DNA of 53,127 nucleotides from Lysinibacillus sp. GTDB taxonomy: Bacteria > Bacillota > Bacilli > Bacillales_A > Planococcaceae. The first letter of the stretch is position 1. Each line of letters starts with the position of its first letter. The DNA lies in contig JAPSKP010000013.1 of the NCBI GenBank assembly GCA_031181585.1, positions 1 to 53,127 on the forward strand, written 5' to 3'. The notes beneath the pieces are model-generated. The model made no database searches, was not told where the DNA came from, and saw nothing but the letters and a program-made list of their open reading frames with translations. Of this stretch, positions 8,408-16,775 are shown piece after piece. A program made the position numbers and the translations under genes.

Positions 8408-8827
8408 TTAGGCGTGCGTTTCAATATAATCCAGCATTTTTTGTTTGCGCTTTTCTACATGCTCTGCTTTATAGGGTTTCAAATCAAAGAAACGCTGCTC
8501 CTGTTCAGCTAGAATAGCACGTTCCTGAATGAATCGGCTTTCCGGCTCCTTGTTAAAAATATAGTTCAGGTGGAAAACCTGGAGCAATGCCACTTCAGGG
8601 CTTTCTAAGTTTGCGACGAATTTTAAATTCCAGACCGATGTATAGGAAATATACTGGTGAATATAGTCGGTAGCCAACTGATATTTTTTTGAATCGATAT
8701 GCGGCAGAATCGTTTGATGCACCTTTGACAAAGCAATATTAATGTCTGCAATGGATAAATAATATTTTCGCACATTCTGGAGATGCTGTTTTTCAAGCGA
8801 ATTGGCTGCATGTTTATTTGTATACAT
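8408..8827 (-). CDS. small soluble protein of unknown function
   Basis: A 139-residue, predicted all-helical, charged protein with no membrane span and no motif I recognise. The middle (YIHQYISYTSVWNLKFVANLESPEVALLQVFHLNYIF) and the basic C-terminal helix (EKRKQKMLDYIETHA) are regular. The SD GAAAGGAC precedes the ATG at a normal distance, and the codon pattern looks coding. It is flanked by terminators on both sides, so it is transcribed alone. Confidence 0.65.
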   Translation of the reverse strand: MYTNKHAANSLEKQHLQNVRKYYLSIADINIALSKVHQTILPHIDSKKYQLATDYIHQYISYTSVWNLKFVANLESPEVALLQVFHLNYIFNKEPESRFIQERAILAEQEQRFFDLKPYKAEHVEKRKQKMLDYIETHA

Positions 8828-8894
8828 ACGAAAAGTCCTTTCTTACATCTTTTTCGTTGCTACTATTTTATCAAAAGGTAAGGTTAGATTTCAG

Positions 8895-8940
8895 TAAAAA
8901 AGCGAAATTAACAGGCCTTACATCTTGTTAATTTCGCTTT
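8895..8940 (-). terminator. rho-independent terminator (bidirectional)
   Basis: A perfect 15-bp stem (8899-8913 with 8926-8940) is flanked by a T run on the minus strand (TTTTTTACTG) and a shorter one on the plus strand. It ends the nitroreductase transcript. Confidence 0.85.
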
Positions 8941-8964
8941 TATTAGATGTATGAGATTTTTTTG

Positions 8965-9702
8965 TTACTTCCAAGTGAATCCTTTTGTTTCCAGGAATTC
9001 TTTTATAAATGGGCGCTTTTGATCAATTAAGAAATCAGCCATTTGTTTTGTCCAGTTCGCCATTTTTTGGTTGGATGAGCGGCTGACGTAGTAAGCTTCC
9101 ATTGTTGCATCATACTCATCAAGAAGTGTATCGTATTTCTCTTCATCATAGCCATTTTCATGCAGGACAGCGGCTACAGGTAGGCGGGGTTTTGTTTCGT
9201 TTCGTTTTGTTGGCTTGCCAATTGTCATAGCAAATAACGGGAATACATACTCAGGAAGATTGAATAGCTCACTAATTTCCTTCGGATTGTTTCGTGCGCC
9301 GCCGATATAGCATATTCCATAGCCTTCAGATTCAGCCGCTACAACAAAATTCTGCGCGAATAAGGAAACATCTGCTACGCCGACAAGAAGATTTTCTGCA
9401 GAGTCCACGACGATGTCAACGCCATTTTTGTTACCAGCTCTTTGCAGGCGCTTGAAGTCTACACAAAATAAGAAAGAGGCACCTGCTGTTTGGAACTGAA
9501 ATTCATTTTTTGACAGCTCACCTAACTTTTTCTTCTTTTCATCATCTGTCACCCAGATGACACTATACGCTTGTACAAAGTGAGAGCTGGCGGCCATTTG
9601 TGCCGTTTCAATTAGATCGATTACCGTTTCACGAGAGATTTCTTCTCCTGTATATTTACGGACAGATGAATGGCTTTTTAAAAGTTCTTTTGTTTTGTTC
9701 AA
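8965..9702 (-). CDS. NfsA/NfrA-type NAD(P)H nitroreductase (flavoprotein)
   Basis: A 245-residue nitroreductase-superfamily protein. It has an N-terminal FMN-phosphate-binding segment (HSSVRKYTGEEIS), the mid-region GICYIGGARNNP that contacts FMN, and a C-terminal helical pair. The length and layout match oxygen-insensitive NfsA/NfrA enzymes that reduce nitro compounds, flavins or quinones in the cytoplasm. The start is the TTG at 9702: GAGGGGGA lies 7 nt before it, and known family members begin at this point (N-K-T-x-E-L-L). The ATG at 9756 would add an unrelated hydrophobic tail. It is monocistronic. Confidence 0.85.
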   Translation of the reverse strand: MNKTKELLKSHSSVRKYTGEEISRETVIDLIETAQMAASSHFVQAYSVIWVTDDEKKKKLGELSKNEFQFQTAGASFLFCVDFKRLQRAGNKNGVDIVVDSAENLLVGVADVSLFAQNFVVAAESEGYGICYIGGARNNPKEISELFNLPEYVFPLFAMTIGKPTKRNETKPRLPVAAVLHENGYDEEKYDTLLDEYDATMEAYYVSRSSNQKMANWTKQMADFLIDQKRPFIKEFLETKGFTWK

Positions 9703-9756
9703 TTTATTTTCCCCCTCTACAAAAAATAAGCTTAAAGGAAATACCTTTAAGCCCAT

Positions 9757-10206
9757 CTTATAATATTTTTCTATAGTAATCCAATCCAGTGCCAGCAGGC
9801 TGCACTAATTGTGGGGAAGCAGATCAACGGGAGAGGAGGCTTCAGGAAAATAAAGCCGATAACTGCCTTCCATCTGAAGCAAAATGGTACCTAGAGAATT
9901 TTTGGTAGTAAAAACAGTAATGATACCCAGGGCGTTACTTTCCCGCATTCGCCGTATTTATCCTATTTGTGAATGGTTAGTAATGCCTTACGGTATCAGC
10001 TAATGTAGTAATATAAGCTTGCACCCCTTTATATGCGACACTTTTATACGGTAGTAATGATGTAGTGGCAATGTAAAGGTAGTTATTTGTATTTTGCGGG
10101 CATATTCAAAGGGGATATATAGAGCTTTGAATTGCTTATTTATCCTGTAATCCAGCATAAAGCATGCGGCAAGGAAAATTAAAATCAGAAGATTTTAAAT
10201 TAATAG
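9757..10206 (+). other. non-coding interval with two hairpins, otherwise unexplained
   Basis: No ORF with a believable SD is found here on either strand. Two inverted repeats can be seen: AGTGC/GCACT (9788-9806) and GCTTCAG...CTGAAGC (9839-9880) with an inner GGAA/TTCC. The rest is AT-rich with several copies of a GTAGTAAT-like word. No riboswitch class was recognised. Confidence 0.4.
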
Positions 10207-10236
10207 TTGACTAATCGGATTAACCTGTTTTATACT
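10207..10236 (+). promoter_or_regulatory. sigma-A promoter of the S-box leader
   Basis: TTGACT (10207-10212), an 18-nt spacer and TATACT (10231-10236) put the transcript start about 25 nt before the riboswitch aptamer. Confidence 0.7.
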
Positions 10237-10267
10237 GTGAAACAATAGATGGAACATGAATCATAAA

Positions 10268-10378
10268 CTCTTATCAAGAGCGGCGGAGGGACTAGGCCCT
10301 GTGATGCCCGGCAACCAGTAATGACTTACAAAGGTGCTAATTCCTACAGATTCGAATCGGGATCTGAAAGATAAGGGG
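10268..10378 (+). promoter_or_regulatory. SAM-I (S-box) riboswitch aptamer
   Basis: The conserved S-box blocks are all present in order: CTTATCAAGAG, then GGCGGAGGGACTAGGCCC, TGATGCCCGGCAACC, AAGGTGCTAATTCC and CTGAAAGATAAG. The P1 stem is CTTATC (10270-10275) with GATAAG (10370-10375). S-adenosylmethionine binding favours the terminator that follows, so the downstream sulfhydrylase gene is expressed when SAM, hence methionine, is low. Confidence 0.97.
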
Positions 10379-10398
10379 AGGAAAACTTGCTCATTCGC

Positions 10399-10430
10399 AG
10401 CCCTCTTCTTATTTGAGAAGAGGGCTTTTT
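10399..10430 (+). terminator. riboswitch-controlled terminator
   Basis: A perfect 11-bp stem (AGCCCTCTTCT with AGAAGAGGGCT) and T run lies 20 nt after the SAM aptamer and about 105 nt before the ATG, the normal place for the S-box expression platform. Confidence 0.93.
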
Positions 10431-10535
10431 GGTGCTCATTTGTACAAAGGCCCTTTTCCAAATAGAGTGCGGGGAGTTTTCCATATCCTCCTCGACCGAT
10501 TGTCCATCGAGTATACATTTAGGAGGAAGATATCC

Positions 10536-11831
10536 ATGTCACAAAAGCCAGAAACGTTATTATTACACGGCGGGCAAAAGCCAGACCCTGTTACAGGAGC
10601 CATCGCTGTACCGATTTATCGTACAACGGCCTATGCATTTAAAGACACTGCTCATGCACAGCGCCTTTTCGCACTTGAGGAGCCGGGGAATATTTACTCA
10701 CGTATTATGAACCCGACAGTAGGGGCGTTTGAGGAGCGTATTGCATTGGTGGAAAAGGGAACTGCAGCAGTAGGCCTGTCATCAGGTGCGGCTGCCATTG
10801 CCTTCTCTATTTTGAATGTTGCCGGTGCCGGCGATGAAATTGTATCAGCTGGTTCGCTTTACGGAGGAACATATAATTTATTTGCTACTACATTGCCAAA
10901 GTACGGTATTACGACAACATTTGTGGATGAACGAAATCCAGAAAATTTCCGCTCTGCCATTACAGAAAAAACAAAAGCAATCTTTGCCGAGACAGTCGGA
11001 AATCCAAGCTTAAATATTTTGGATATAGAAGCGGTTGCAGCAATTGCCCATGAACATGGACTGCCATTGATTATTGATAACACGTTCCCTTCTCCATATG
11101 GTGCAAACCCAATTGATTTCGGGGCAGATGTCGTCGTTCATTCAGCTACGAAGTGGATTGGCGGACATGGAACAACAATCGGCGGAGTCGTTGTCGATGC
11201 AGGAAAATTTGACTGGACACAGGGACGTTTTCCCGGGTTTACAGAACCGGATGCGAGCTATCACGGAATCCGTTACGGCGTAGATGTACCAAATGCGGCG
11301 TTCGCAACAAAACTGCGTGTACAGCTGCTGCGTGATTTCGGGCCGACACTGTCAGCGGATTCTGCTTTTAACTTTATTCAAGGGTTAGAGACGCTTCATC
11401 TGCGTATAGCCCGCCATAATGAAAATGCCTTAAAGGTTGGGGAATATTTAAAGAGCCACTCATTTGTGGATTACGTAAATTACCCAGGATTTGAAGAATT
11501 TACATCCCATCATTTAGCAAACAAGTATTTGAAAAATGGTTACGGCTCTATTCTCTCATTTGAGATTAAGGGAGGCCGCGTTGCAGGACGTGAATTAATT
11601 GATAATGTAGAGCTGTTCTCTCATGTGGCGAATGTCGGTGATGCTCGTTCGTTAATTATCCATCCAGCATCTACAACGCACCAGCAGCTGTCGGCAGAAG
11701 AACTGAAAATTGCAGGAGTATCCGAAGGGCTCATTCGCCTATCAATCGGTCTCGAAAATGTAGAGGATATTATCGCTGATTTAGAGCAGGCGCTAGCAAA
11801 AGTGCAAAGACAGGTGTCTGCCAGCGTTTAA
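10536..11831 (+). CDS. metY: O-acetylhomoserine sulfhydrylase (O-acetylhomoserine aminocarboxypropyltransferase)
   Basis: A 431-residue Cys/Met-metabolism PLP enzyme. The PLP lysine is K206 in HSATKWIGGHG. The ring-stacking and phosphate residues are visible (SSGAAAIAF, DNTFPSPYG with D181, YSRIMNP). The length (about 430 rather than about 380) and the GRFPGFTEPDASYHG insertion point to the MetY class, which makes homocysteine directly from O-acetylhomoserine and sulfide, rather than cystathionine synthase or lyase. The ATG at 10536 follows AGGAGGAAG. It is under the S-box riboswitch, which supports the methionine role. Confidence 0.93.
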   Translation: MSQKPETLLLHGGQKPDPVTGAIAVPIYRTTAYAFKDTAHAQRLFALEEPGNIYSRIMNPTVGAFEERIALVEKGTAAVGLSSGAAAIAFSILNVAGAGDEIVSAGSLYGGTYNLFATTLPKYGITTTFVDERNPENFRSAITEKTKAIFAETVGNPSLNILDIEAVAAIAHEHGLPLIIDNTFPSPYGANPIDFGADVVVHSATKWIGGHGTTIGGVVVDAGKFDWTQGRFPGFTEPDASYHGIRYGVDVPNAAFATKLRVQLLRDFGPTLSADSAFNFIQGLETLHLRIARHNENALKVGEYLKSHSFVDYVNYPGFEEFTSHHLANKYLKNGYGSILSFEIKGGRVAGRELIDNVELFSHVANVGDARSLIIHPASTTHQQLSAEELKIAGVSEGLIRLSIGLENVEDIIADLEQALAKVQRQVSASV

Positions 11832-12037
11832 TTTCTTTTAACAGAAGAAAGTTATTTCTATAGGTGGTAATGTAAGGGCCGGACTTACAGCACTTTTTCC
11901 CGGGATTCCTGAATGATCCTATTAAAGGAAAGCAAATACCGGAGTGATGCAAATCAAATAGGCTTTCTGCAAGAGAGCTGTTTTAGGCTCGCTGCATCTT
12001 GCCATAATGTTTTATACTGCCTCATTCGGCAAAAGAG

Positions 12038-12079
12038 AGCGGCGGCTCCGTGCCATTTCACGGAGAGCCATCGCTTTTC
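12038..12079 (+). terminator. probable terminator after metY
   Basis: An imperfect but GC-rich hairpin (AGCG, GGC and TCCGTG paired with CACGGA, GCC and CGCT) is followed by TTTTC. It is 200 nt after the metY stop; the 200 nt between hold only a short TGTAAG/CTTACA hairpin. Confidence 0.65.
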
Positions 12080-12117
12080 AACAGTAAATTCAATTCATAG
12101 TAAGTTTATATGTTTTG

Positions 12118-12146
12118 TTGACAATAGTTGTGATATTCTGTAAGAT
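12118..12146 (+). promoter_or_regulatory. strong sigma-A promoter
   Basis: TTGACA (12118-12123), exactly 17 nt, then TAAGAT (12141-12146). It lies about 100 bp upstream of the small Panacea-like gene. Confidence 0.75.
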
Positions 12147-12246
12147 AAAAACAACTTTAAAACCTACCAATAAACTCGGGAAAGCATCTTGTGTTTTTAC
12201 TCGAGTGATAAATCATATAAGTGTATGAATAAAAGGAGAGTTGAAA

Positions 12247-12642
12247 ATGGGCAATGTCTACAGTGCACAACATGTCGCAGCTTATTATATATATGAATTG
12301 AATGAAGTCCACACTTTTGTAAACCAAATTTCTATCCAACATTTATTAGGGCAGTTCAATGCTATATGGAAAAAAGCATTTGGACATGACGCTTTTTTAG
12401 AGGAAACATACAATCTTACATCTGCTGAATATGTTGTAAAGGAAGTGTATGATGCATATAAAGAGTTAGGAACAGATCATATTTCATTACCAGCAAAAGA
12501 GTGGTATTTAAAATATGGAGAATTCCAGCTTGTGCACCGTACATATGGTATACCGCCCTTTACACAAAAAGAGGAAATGATTGCTCGAAAAGTACTTGAT
12601 CGCTATCGCACATCCGTTGAGGGAATCAATATCGCGGTGTAG
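12247..12642 (+). CDS. small Panacea/SocA-like (DUF4065-like) protein
   Basis: A 131-residue protein. The order of features (an N-terminal helix with VAAYYIYELNE, a middle helix with QHLLGQFNAIWKKAFG, then the V-V-K-E-V-Y-D-A-Y-K-E-L-G block) resembles the Panacea/SocA (DUF4065) fold, where the equivalents are Y-I-I, K-L-Q-K-L-L-Y-x-A-Q and G-P-V-V-P-x-V-Y. The match is partial: the G-P before V-V is missing. Family members are antitoxins or proteolytic adaptors, usually next to a toxin gene; none is visible here. The ATG at 12247 has AAAGGAG 8 nt before it. It is transcribed alone between a promoter and a terminator. Confidence 0.6.
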   Translation: MGNVYSAQHVAAYYIYELNEVHTFVNQISIQHLLGQFNAIWKKAFGHDAFLEETYNLTSAEYVVKEVYDAYKELGTDHISLPAKEWYLKYGEFQLVHRTYGIPPFTQKEEMIARKVLDRYRTSVEGINIAV

Positions 12643-12708
12643 CTGCTTAAACATGCGCAGAAGTATAACAAGGAAGTACCGATTGAAGTTCACTTTATCA
12701 GCTATTTT

Positions 12709-12740
12709 AAAAGCATCCGATGGGGGTGCTTTTGTTTTTT
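12709..12740 (+). terminator. rho-independent terminator
   Basis: AAAAGCATCC pairs with GGGTGCTTTT (one G-U), followed by GTTTTTT. Confidence 0.85.
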
Positions 12741-12987
12741 AGAGCTCCTTTTAGTGCCGCGGAGCTATTTGGCAGGTCTGACTTTCCTAATAACACTCTG
12801 TAAATAGGGCAGAATATACATGATAGGAGAAGATGTAAGGGGTTTCGTGTACATTTTACAAAAACAAATGTTTTCCTAGAGGAGATTTCCCTTGTTTTCG
12901 TTTATAATATAAGATAGAATTTTTTATATAAAATTATTAGAATAGTGCGTTTATATAGATTTTCTGAAGACTTTGGAGGAGACAGAT

Positions 12988-13974
12988 ATGGCAGTAATAA
13001 AGGCGGCCATCCTAGGATTTGGCACAGTAGGGCAAGGGATTTATCATATCTTAAATGAAAAGCGAGAAGCACTGCGGGAAAAGCTAGGCGTAGAATTAGA
13101 AGTGACGAAGATTTTAGTTCGGGATACTTCAAGCGAGCGGGTTCCAGGGACGAAACATTTATTGACAGATAATATCAATGAGGTATTTGCCGAGAAAGGC
13201 ATGCAAGTAGTATTCGAGGCAATCGTTAATGAAGAGCCGGCATTTTCCTATTTAAAACAGGCAATAGAAAACAAATGCCATGTGGTGACAGCGAATAAAG
13301 TGATGTTTGCTAAAAGAGGGATGGAGCTTCAAGAGATGGCGAAGCAAAATGGTGTATTTGTAGGGTATGAAGCAACGGTTGCTGGCGGGGTCCCTGTGAT
13401 TAAGACGTTGAAGAATATTCTGCTTGTTAATGATGTGAGCTGCATTCAGGGAATTTTAAATGGGACGACAAACTATATGCTAACAAAAATGCGTAAGGAA
13501 GGGTGGAACTTCGAGGAAGCATTGCTGGAAGCACAGCGTCTCGGCTATGCAGAAGCGGATCCGTTCAATGATATTTCAGGACAGGATGCGTTTAAAAAGT
13601 TAATGGTACTGTCTGATTTGGCCTTTGGTGAACAGCCAGACTGGTCAGAGGTCGAGGTAATTGGTATTGACACAATTTCGACAGAGGATGTGAAAAATGC
13701 CACAGAACACGGAATGCGATATCGGCATGTAGCGGAAGTGGAACGACAGGCAGGCGGTAAAATCGTAGGGAAGGTAGCGCCTATGCTTGTAGACAGGGAG
13801 CATCCTTTATTCCCAATTGATGATGTCTTTAATGCAGTAGCTATAGATACAAATTATATTGGCACGTTAACAGTGACGGGTCCCGGAGCTGGTATGTATC
13901 CGACTGCTTCTGTCATGGTAGAGGATTATGCAGAAATTATCGGTAAGCGCGCCGGATTTGTAGTGACGATTTAA
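12988..13974 (+). CDS. hom: homoserine dehydrogenase, short form without ACT domain
   Basis: A 328-residue protein. It has an N-terminal Rossmann fold (GFGTVGQG, residues 9-16), the catalytic/substrate block GGVPVIKTLKNIL and ILNGTTNYMLTKM, and the conserved AEADPFNDISGQDAFKKL carrying the catalytic Asp and Lys. It reduces aspartate semialdehyde to homoserine, the branch point to threonine and methionine. Typical Bacillus Hom has about 430 residues with a C-terminal ACT regulatory domain; here the protein stops after the catalytic domain, and the following DNA does not encode ACT in another frame. The ATG at 12988 follows TTTGGAGGAG. No thrB or thrC is adjacent; the nearest pathway partner is metY, about 1.1 kb upstream. 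Confidence 0.9.
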   Translation: MAVIKAAILGFGTVGQGIYHILNEKREALREKLGVELEVTKILVRDTSSERVPGTKHLLTDNINEVFAEKGMQVVFEAIVNEEPAFSYLKQAIENKCHVVTANKVMFAKRGMELQEMAKQNGVFVGYEATVAGGVPVIKTLKNILLVNDVSCIQGILNGTTNYMLTKMRKEGWNFEEALLEAQRLGYAEADPFNDISGQDAFKKLMVLSDLAFGEQPDWSEVEVIGIDTISTEDVKNATEHGMRYRHVAEVERQAGGKIVGKVAPMLVDREHPLFPIDDVFNAVAIDTNYIGTLTVTGPGAGMYPTASVMVEDYAEIIGKRAGFVVTI

Positions 13975-14108
13975 CTTCTTTCAGCTAGCAGCCGCTAAAA
14001 TTTCTATAAAGCGGTGAACTGAAGACAGAGATACCTTTCTTGGCTCGGGCTGCTGAGGGTGTCTTTTGTTTTGAATAGTTATAAAGATTCGGAACAGACC
14101 ATTAAAAG

Positions 14109-14149
14109 AAAATCGGACCATCCATTAGAAAAGGGTGGTCCGATTTTTT
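14109..14149 (+). terminator. rho-independent terminator
   Basis: ATCGGACCATCC (14112-14123) pairs with GGGTGGTCCGAT (14133-14144), then a T6 run and C. The preceding 130 nt after hom contain a weaker structured stretch ending in GTGTCTTTTGTTTT (about 14022-14076) that may be an additional stop signal. Confidence 0.88.
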
Positions 14150-14284
14150 CGTGTGCAATAAATAGTACTATTCATCTAGAGTACAGTGCGAAGATGCGTT
14201 TTATATACAAGCCTTTCGCCAGCGCATAGCGTAGTTAAGCAGGCATGGCATCAGCTTTTTAGGCATGCCGGAAAGCAATGTCAG

Positions 14285-14515
14285 TTAGTCTTCATCTTTT
14301 ACATCCACATCATCTGGAATAGGTGTACTCCGCCAAATTTCAATTTCCTCTTTAATGCGTTCGAGCTGCTCGTGATACGCATCGAACTGCCTGCTATTAA
14401 TCAAGAACTGTTCTCCGTCATGGACGGCTTTAATGCGGCCATTGTAAATGTAATGCAGAACTTGATGCTCAGGCATGCCAATATCTTTAGCAGTCTCTTC
14501 CACTGTTTTATACAT
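14285..14515 (-). CDS. small helix-turn-helix protein (excisionase/MerR-like fold)
   Basis: A 76-residue protein that begins MYKTVEETAKDIGMPEHQVLHYIYNGRIKAV. This is a winged helix-turn-helix of the excisionase/MerR N-terminal type, with the recognition helix at about 15-25 and the wing at about 26-40. A charged helical tail follows. The start at 14515 follows a GGGGG run 8 nt upstream; the earlier ATG at 14536 is in front of that SD. It diverges from the MMPL operon, so it could regulate it, but proteins of this size and fold are also found with no known target. There is no integrase nearby that would make it a phage excisionase. Confidence 0.72.
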   Translation of the reverse strand: MYKTVEETAKDIGMPEHQVLHYIYNGRIKAVHDGEQFLINSRQFDAYHEQLERIKEEIEIWRSTPIPDDVDVKDED

Positions 14516-14579
14516 TTTGATGACCCCCATTTCCAATATAATCTTGCCTTTATTATAACATGGGAATCGTAAAAAAAAG

Positions 14580-14611
14580 TTTATATTGAATTTATATTCG
14601 TCCGGTAAGAT
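14580..14611 (+). promoter_or_regulatory. direct repeat and -10 box in front of the MMPL operon
   Basis: TTTATATT occurs twice exactly (14580-14587 and 14591-14598) with an 11-bp period, close to one helical turn. That is the usual geometry for two head-to-tail OmpR/PhoB-type regulators. A TAAGAT -10 box (14606-14611) follows at the distance where the repeats would cover the -35 region, and no good -35 hexamer is present. The response regulator encoded in this operon is the natural candidate to bind it (inference). Confidence 0.5.
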
Positions 14612-14647
14612 ACAAAGTGGAATTTGAACAAGGAGGAGAAGAACACA

Positions 14648-16744
14648 GTGAAAAAGCTTTTATATCCAATAACTGACTGGGTTTCAACAAAGCGTGGGAT
14701 GTGGATTACAATCATTGGCTGGCTTGTACTGATGATCGTTCTAAGTGCAGGGCCGAAGCTGGGTGATCATAAAGTAACAAACTTCCAGTCACTTCCTGAG
14801 GAAGCGCAGTCTATTATTGCAGAAAATAAATCAGAGAAATTATTCCCAAATGACCAGGGAACCCCTGGTATACTAGTCTTCCATAATGAGGAAGGAAATA
14901 TTGAACTGGATGAGGTCAAACAAGTATTAAATACTATTATTAATGAAGATATTGAGGGTATAGAAACAATTGTTGATATTTCAGCCATGCCAGAACAGGC
15001 ATTAGCGGCATTCACCTCAGAGGACAAATCGACGATAATTGTACCGATGAATTTAGAGGCGGACCTTGGTAACTCCGATTATTCGGAAATCAATGATACA
15101 GCTTCCGAAATTGGAAACGAAGCAGCGAAAAATCTAGAGCTGGACTTCTACATTACCGGCCCAGCAGGTATTGCTGGTGATACGACAAAGCTCTTTGAAT
15201 CTGCAGACCTACAACTGCTATTTGCGACAATCGCCATTATTTTAGTGCTGTTGATTGTGATTTATCGTTCACCGCTGCTTGCATTCATTCCGTTGCTTGC
15301 AACAGTGATTGTCTACCAGGTCGTGAACCAGTCGGTAGCGCTGATGGGAGCAGGCGGGTTAGAGATCAACAACTCGACAACTTCCATTATGAGTATCCTG
15401 CTGTTTGCAGCCGTTATTGATTATTCATTGTTCGTATTCTCGCGTTATCGGGAAGAACTGAACCACTATGAAAGTAAATATGAGGCAATGAAGTATGCAA
15501 TGCGTGCAACAGGGGAGCCGGTCTTCTTTGCAGGCGGTACAGTCCTTGCAGCGATGCTCATTTTATTCTTTGCGGATTTCCGTGATTATCAGAACTTTGC
15601 TCCAATCTTTGGCTTAGCGATGTTTATTATCATACTAGCCTCCATTACACTAGTACCTGCCCTGTTTACATTGTTTGGTCGTAAAGCATTCTGGCCAAAA
15701 GTACCGAAATACGGCGAACAAAAAGAAGTGAAGCATGGTATATGGGGAGCGGTTGCGAAGTTTGTCGTTAACAAGCCTGGTCTTTCAGGCGGACTGGTAG
15801 CCATCTTTATGTTGATTACGGCATGGAATGTCTTTAACCTGGAATTTGAATTTAATTCTGTGAAAAACTTTCCGGAAGATTTACCTTCAAGGGTAGGATA
15901 TGAAATCGTAGAAGAAGAATTCAACAAAGGTGACCTGGCCCAAACAACAGTCATTCTTGATGGTGCAGAGGCACTTACAGAAGAGGAAATTCAAGCATTC
16001 ACTAATAAGCTGATAAGCTATGAAGAAGTTAACTCGGCGACATTAGCTGCTGTAACAGACAATCAAACAGCAGCAAAGGTTAATATCTCTTTAACAATGA
16101 ACCCTTATTCGTCAGAGGCGATTAATTTTATAGAAGATTTACGTGAAGACACAGATAGCATTATGAAAGGGTTAGAAATCGAGGCAGACGTCTACTATAG
16201 CGGTACGACGGCTAAGTTAGCTGATGAACGAGACATTAACAACGGAGATATTATCAAAATTGTTATTTTGGAAACGCTGCTGATCCTTGTATTACTGCTT
16301 GCCTTAACACGTTCAATCAAAATGCCGATTTATATGATGGCAACGATTTTAATCTCCTATGTTTCGGCTCTTGGCCTAGGATTATTCCTTGTAGATGTGC
16401 TGTTTGGGTATGATGCTGTAAGTACACGGGTACCAGTGTATGCGTTTATCTTCCTCGTAGCGCTGGGCATTGATTATAACATCATATTAGTATCACGCTT
16501 CATGGAAGAGCGTAAGAACAAGAAAGTGAAGGATGCATTAGAGGTGGCCATCCGTAATACAGGCGGCGTTATTTCATCCGCGGGCTTAATTTTAGCGGCT
16601 ACTTTTGCCGCGCTTACGACGATGCCGATTGCAGACTTGTTTATTTTCGGCTTCATGGTAGCGGTTGGAATTCTGATTGATACCTTCCTTGTACGCGGTA
16701 TGCTGCTGCCATCGTTAATCCTATTTTTTGAAAAAGATAAATAA
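14648..16744 (+). CDS. MMPL/RND-superfamily exporter
   Basis: A 698-residue membrane protein with the two-fold MMPL plan. It has one N-terminal span (about 18-40), a large outside domain (about 40-190), a block of five or so spans (about 190-370), a second outside domain (about 400-530), and a final block of spans. The motif AAVIDYSLFVFSRYREEL and its repeat VALGIDYNIILVSRFMEER are the MMPL signatures, with the buried Asp used for proton coupling. Such pumps export lipids, surfactants or drugs. The GTG at 14648 is used because AGGAGG precedes it; the upstream TTG is before the SD. It is the first gene of an operon with its own two-component system, so its expression probably responds to the exported compound or to envelope stress. 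Confidence 0.88.
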   Translation: MKKLLYPITDWVSTKRGMWITIIGWLVLMIVLSAGPKLGDHKVTNFQSLPEEAQSIIAENKSEKLFPNDQGTPGILVFHNEEGNIELDEVKQVLNTIINEDIEGIETIVDISAMPEQALAAFTSEDKSTIIVPMNLEADLGNSDYSEINDTASEIGNEAAKNLELDFYITGPAGIAGDTTKLFESADLQLLFATIAIILVLLIVIYRSPLLAFIPLLATVIVYQVVNQSVALMGAGGLEINNSTTSIMSILLFAAVIDYSLFVFSRYREELNHYESKYEAMKYAMRATGEPVFFAGGTVLAAMLILFFADFRDYQNFAPIFGLAMFIIILASITLVPALFTLFGRKAFWPKVPKYGEQKEVKHGIWGAVAKFVVNKPGLSGGLVAIFMLITAWNVFNLEFEFNSVKNFPEDLPSRVGYEIVEEEFNKGDLAQTTVILDGAEALTEEEIQAFTNKLISYEEVNSATLAAVTDNQTAAKVNISLTMNPYSSEAINFIEDLREDTDSIMKGLEIEADVYYSGTTAKLADERDINNGDIIKIVILETLLILVLLLALTRSIKMPIYMMATILISYVSALGLGLFLVDVLFGYDAVSTRVPVYAFIFLVALGIDYNIILVSRFMEERKNKKVKDALEVAIRNTGGVISSAGLILAATFAALTTMPIADLFIFGFMVAVGILIDTFLVRGMLLPSLILFFEKDK

Positions 16745-16775
16745 ACCGCTCATACTCAGAGCGTGGAGGGATGAT

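Noticed and set aside
10261..10518. minus-strand 85-codon ORF over the SAM riboswitch
   Set aside because: It is entirely within a conserved S-box RNA and its terminator on the other strand.
14285..14515. phage excisionase as an identity for the small HTH protein
   Set aside because: The fold is similar, but no integrase, attachment site or other phage gene is present within 14 kb on either side.
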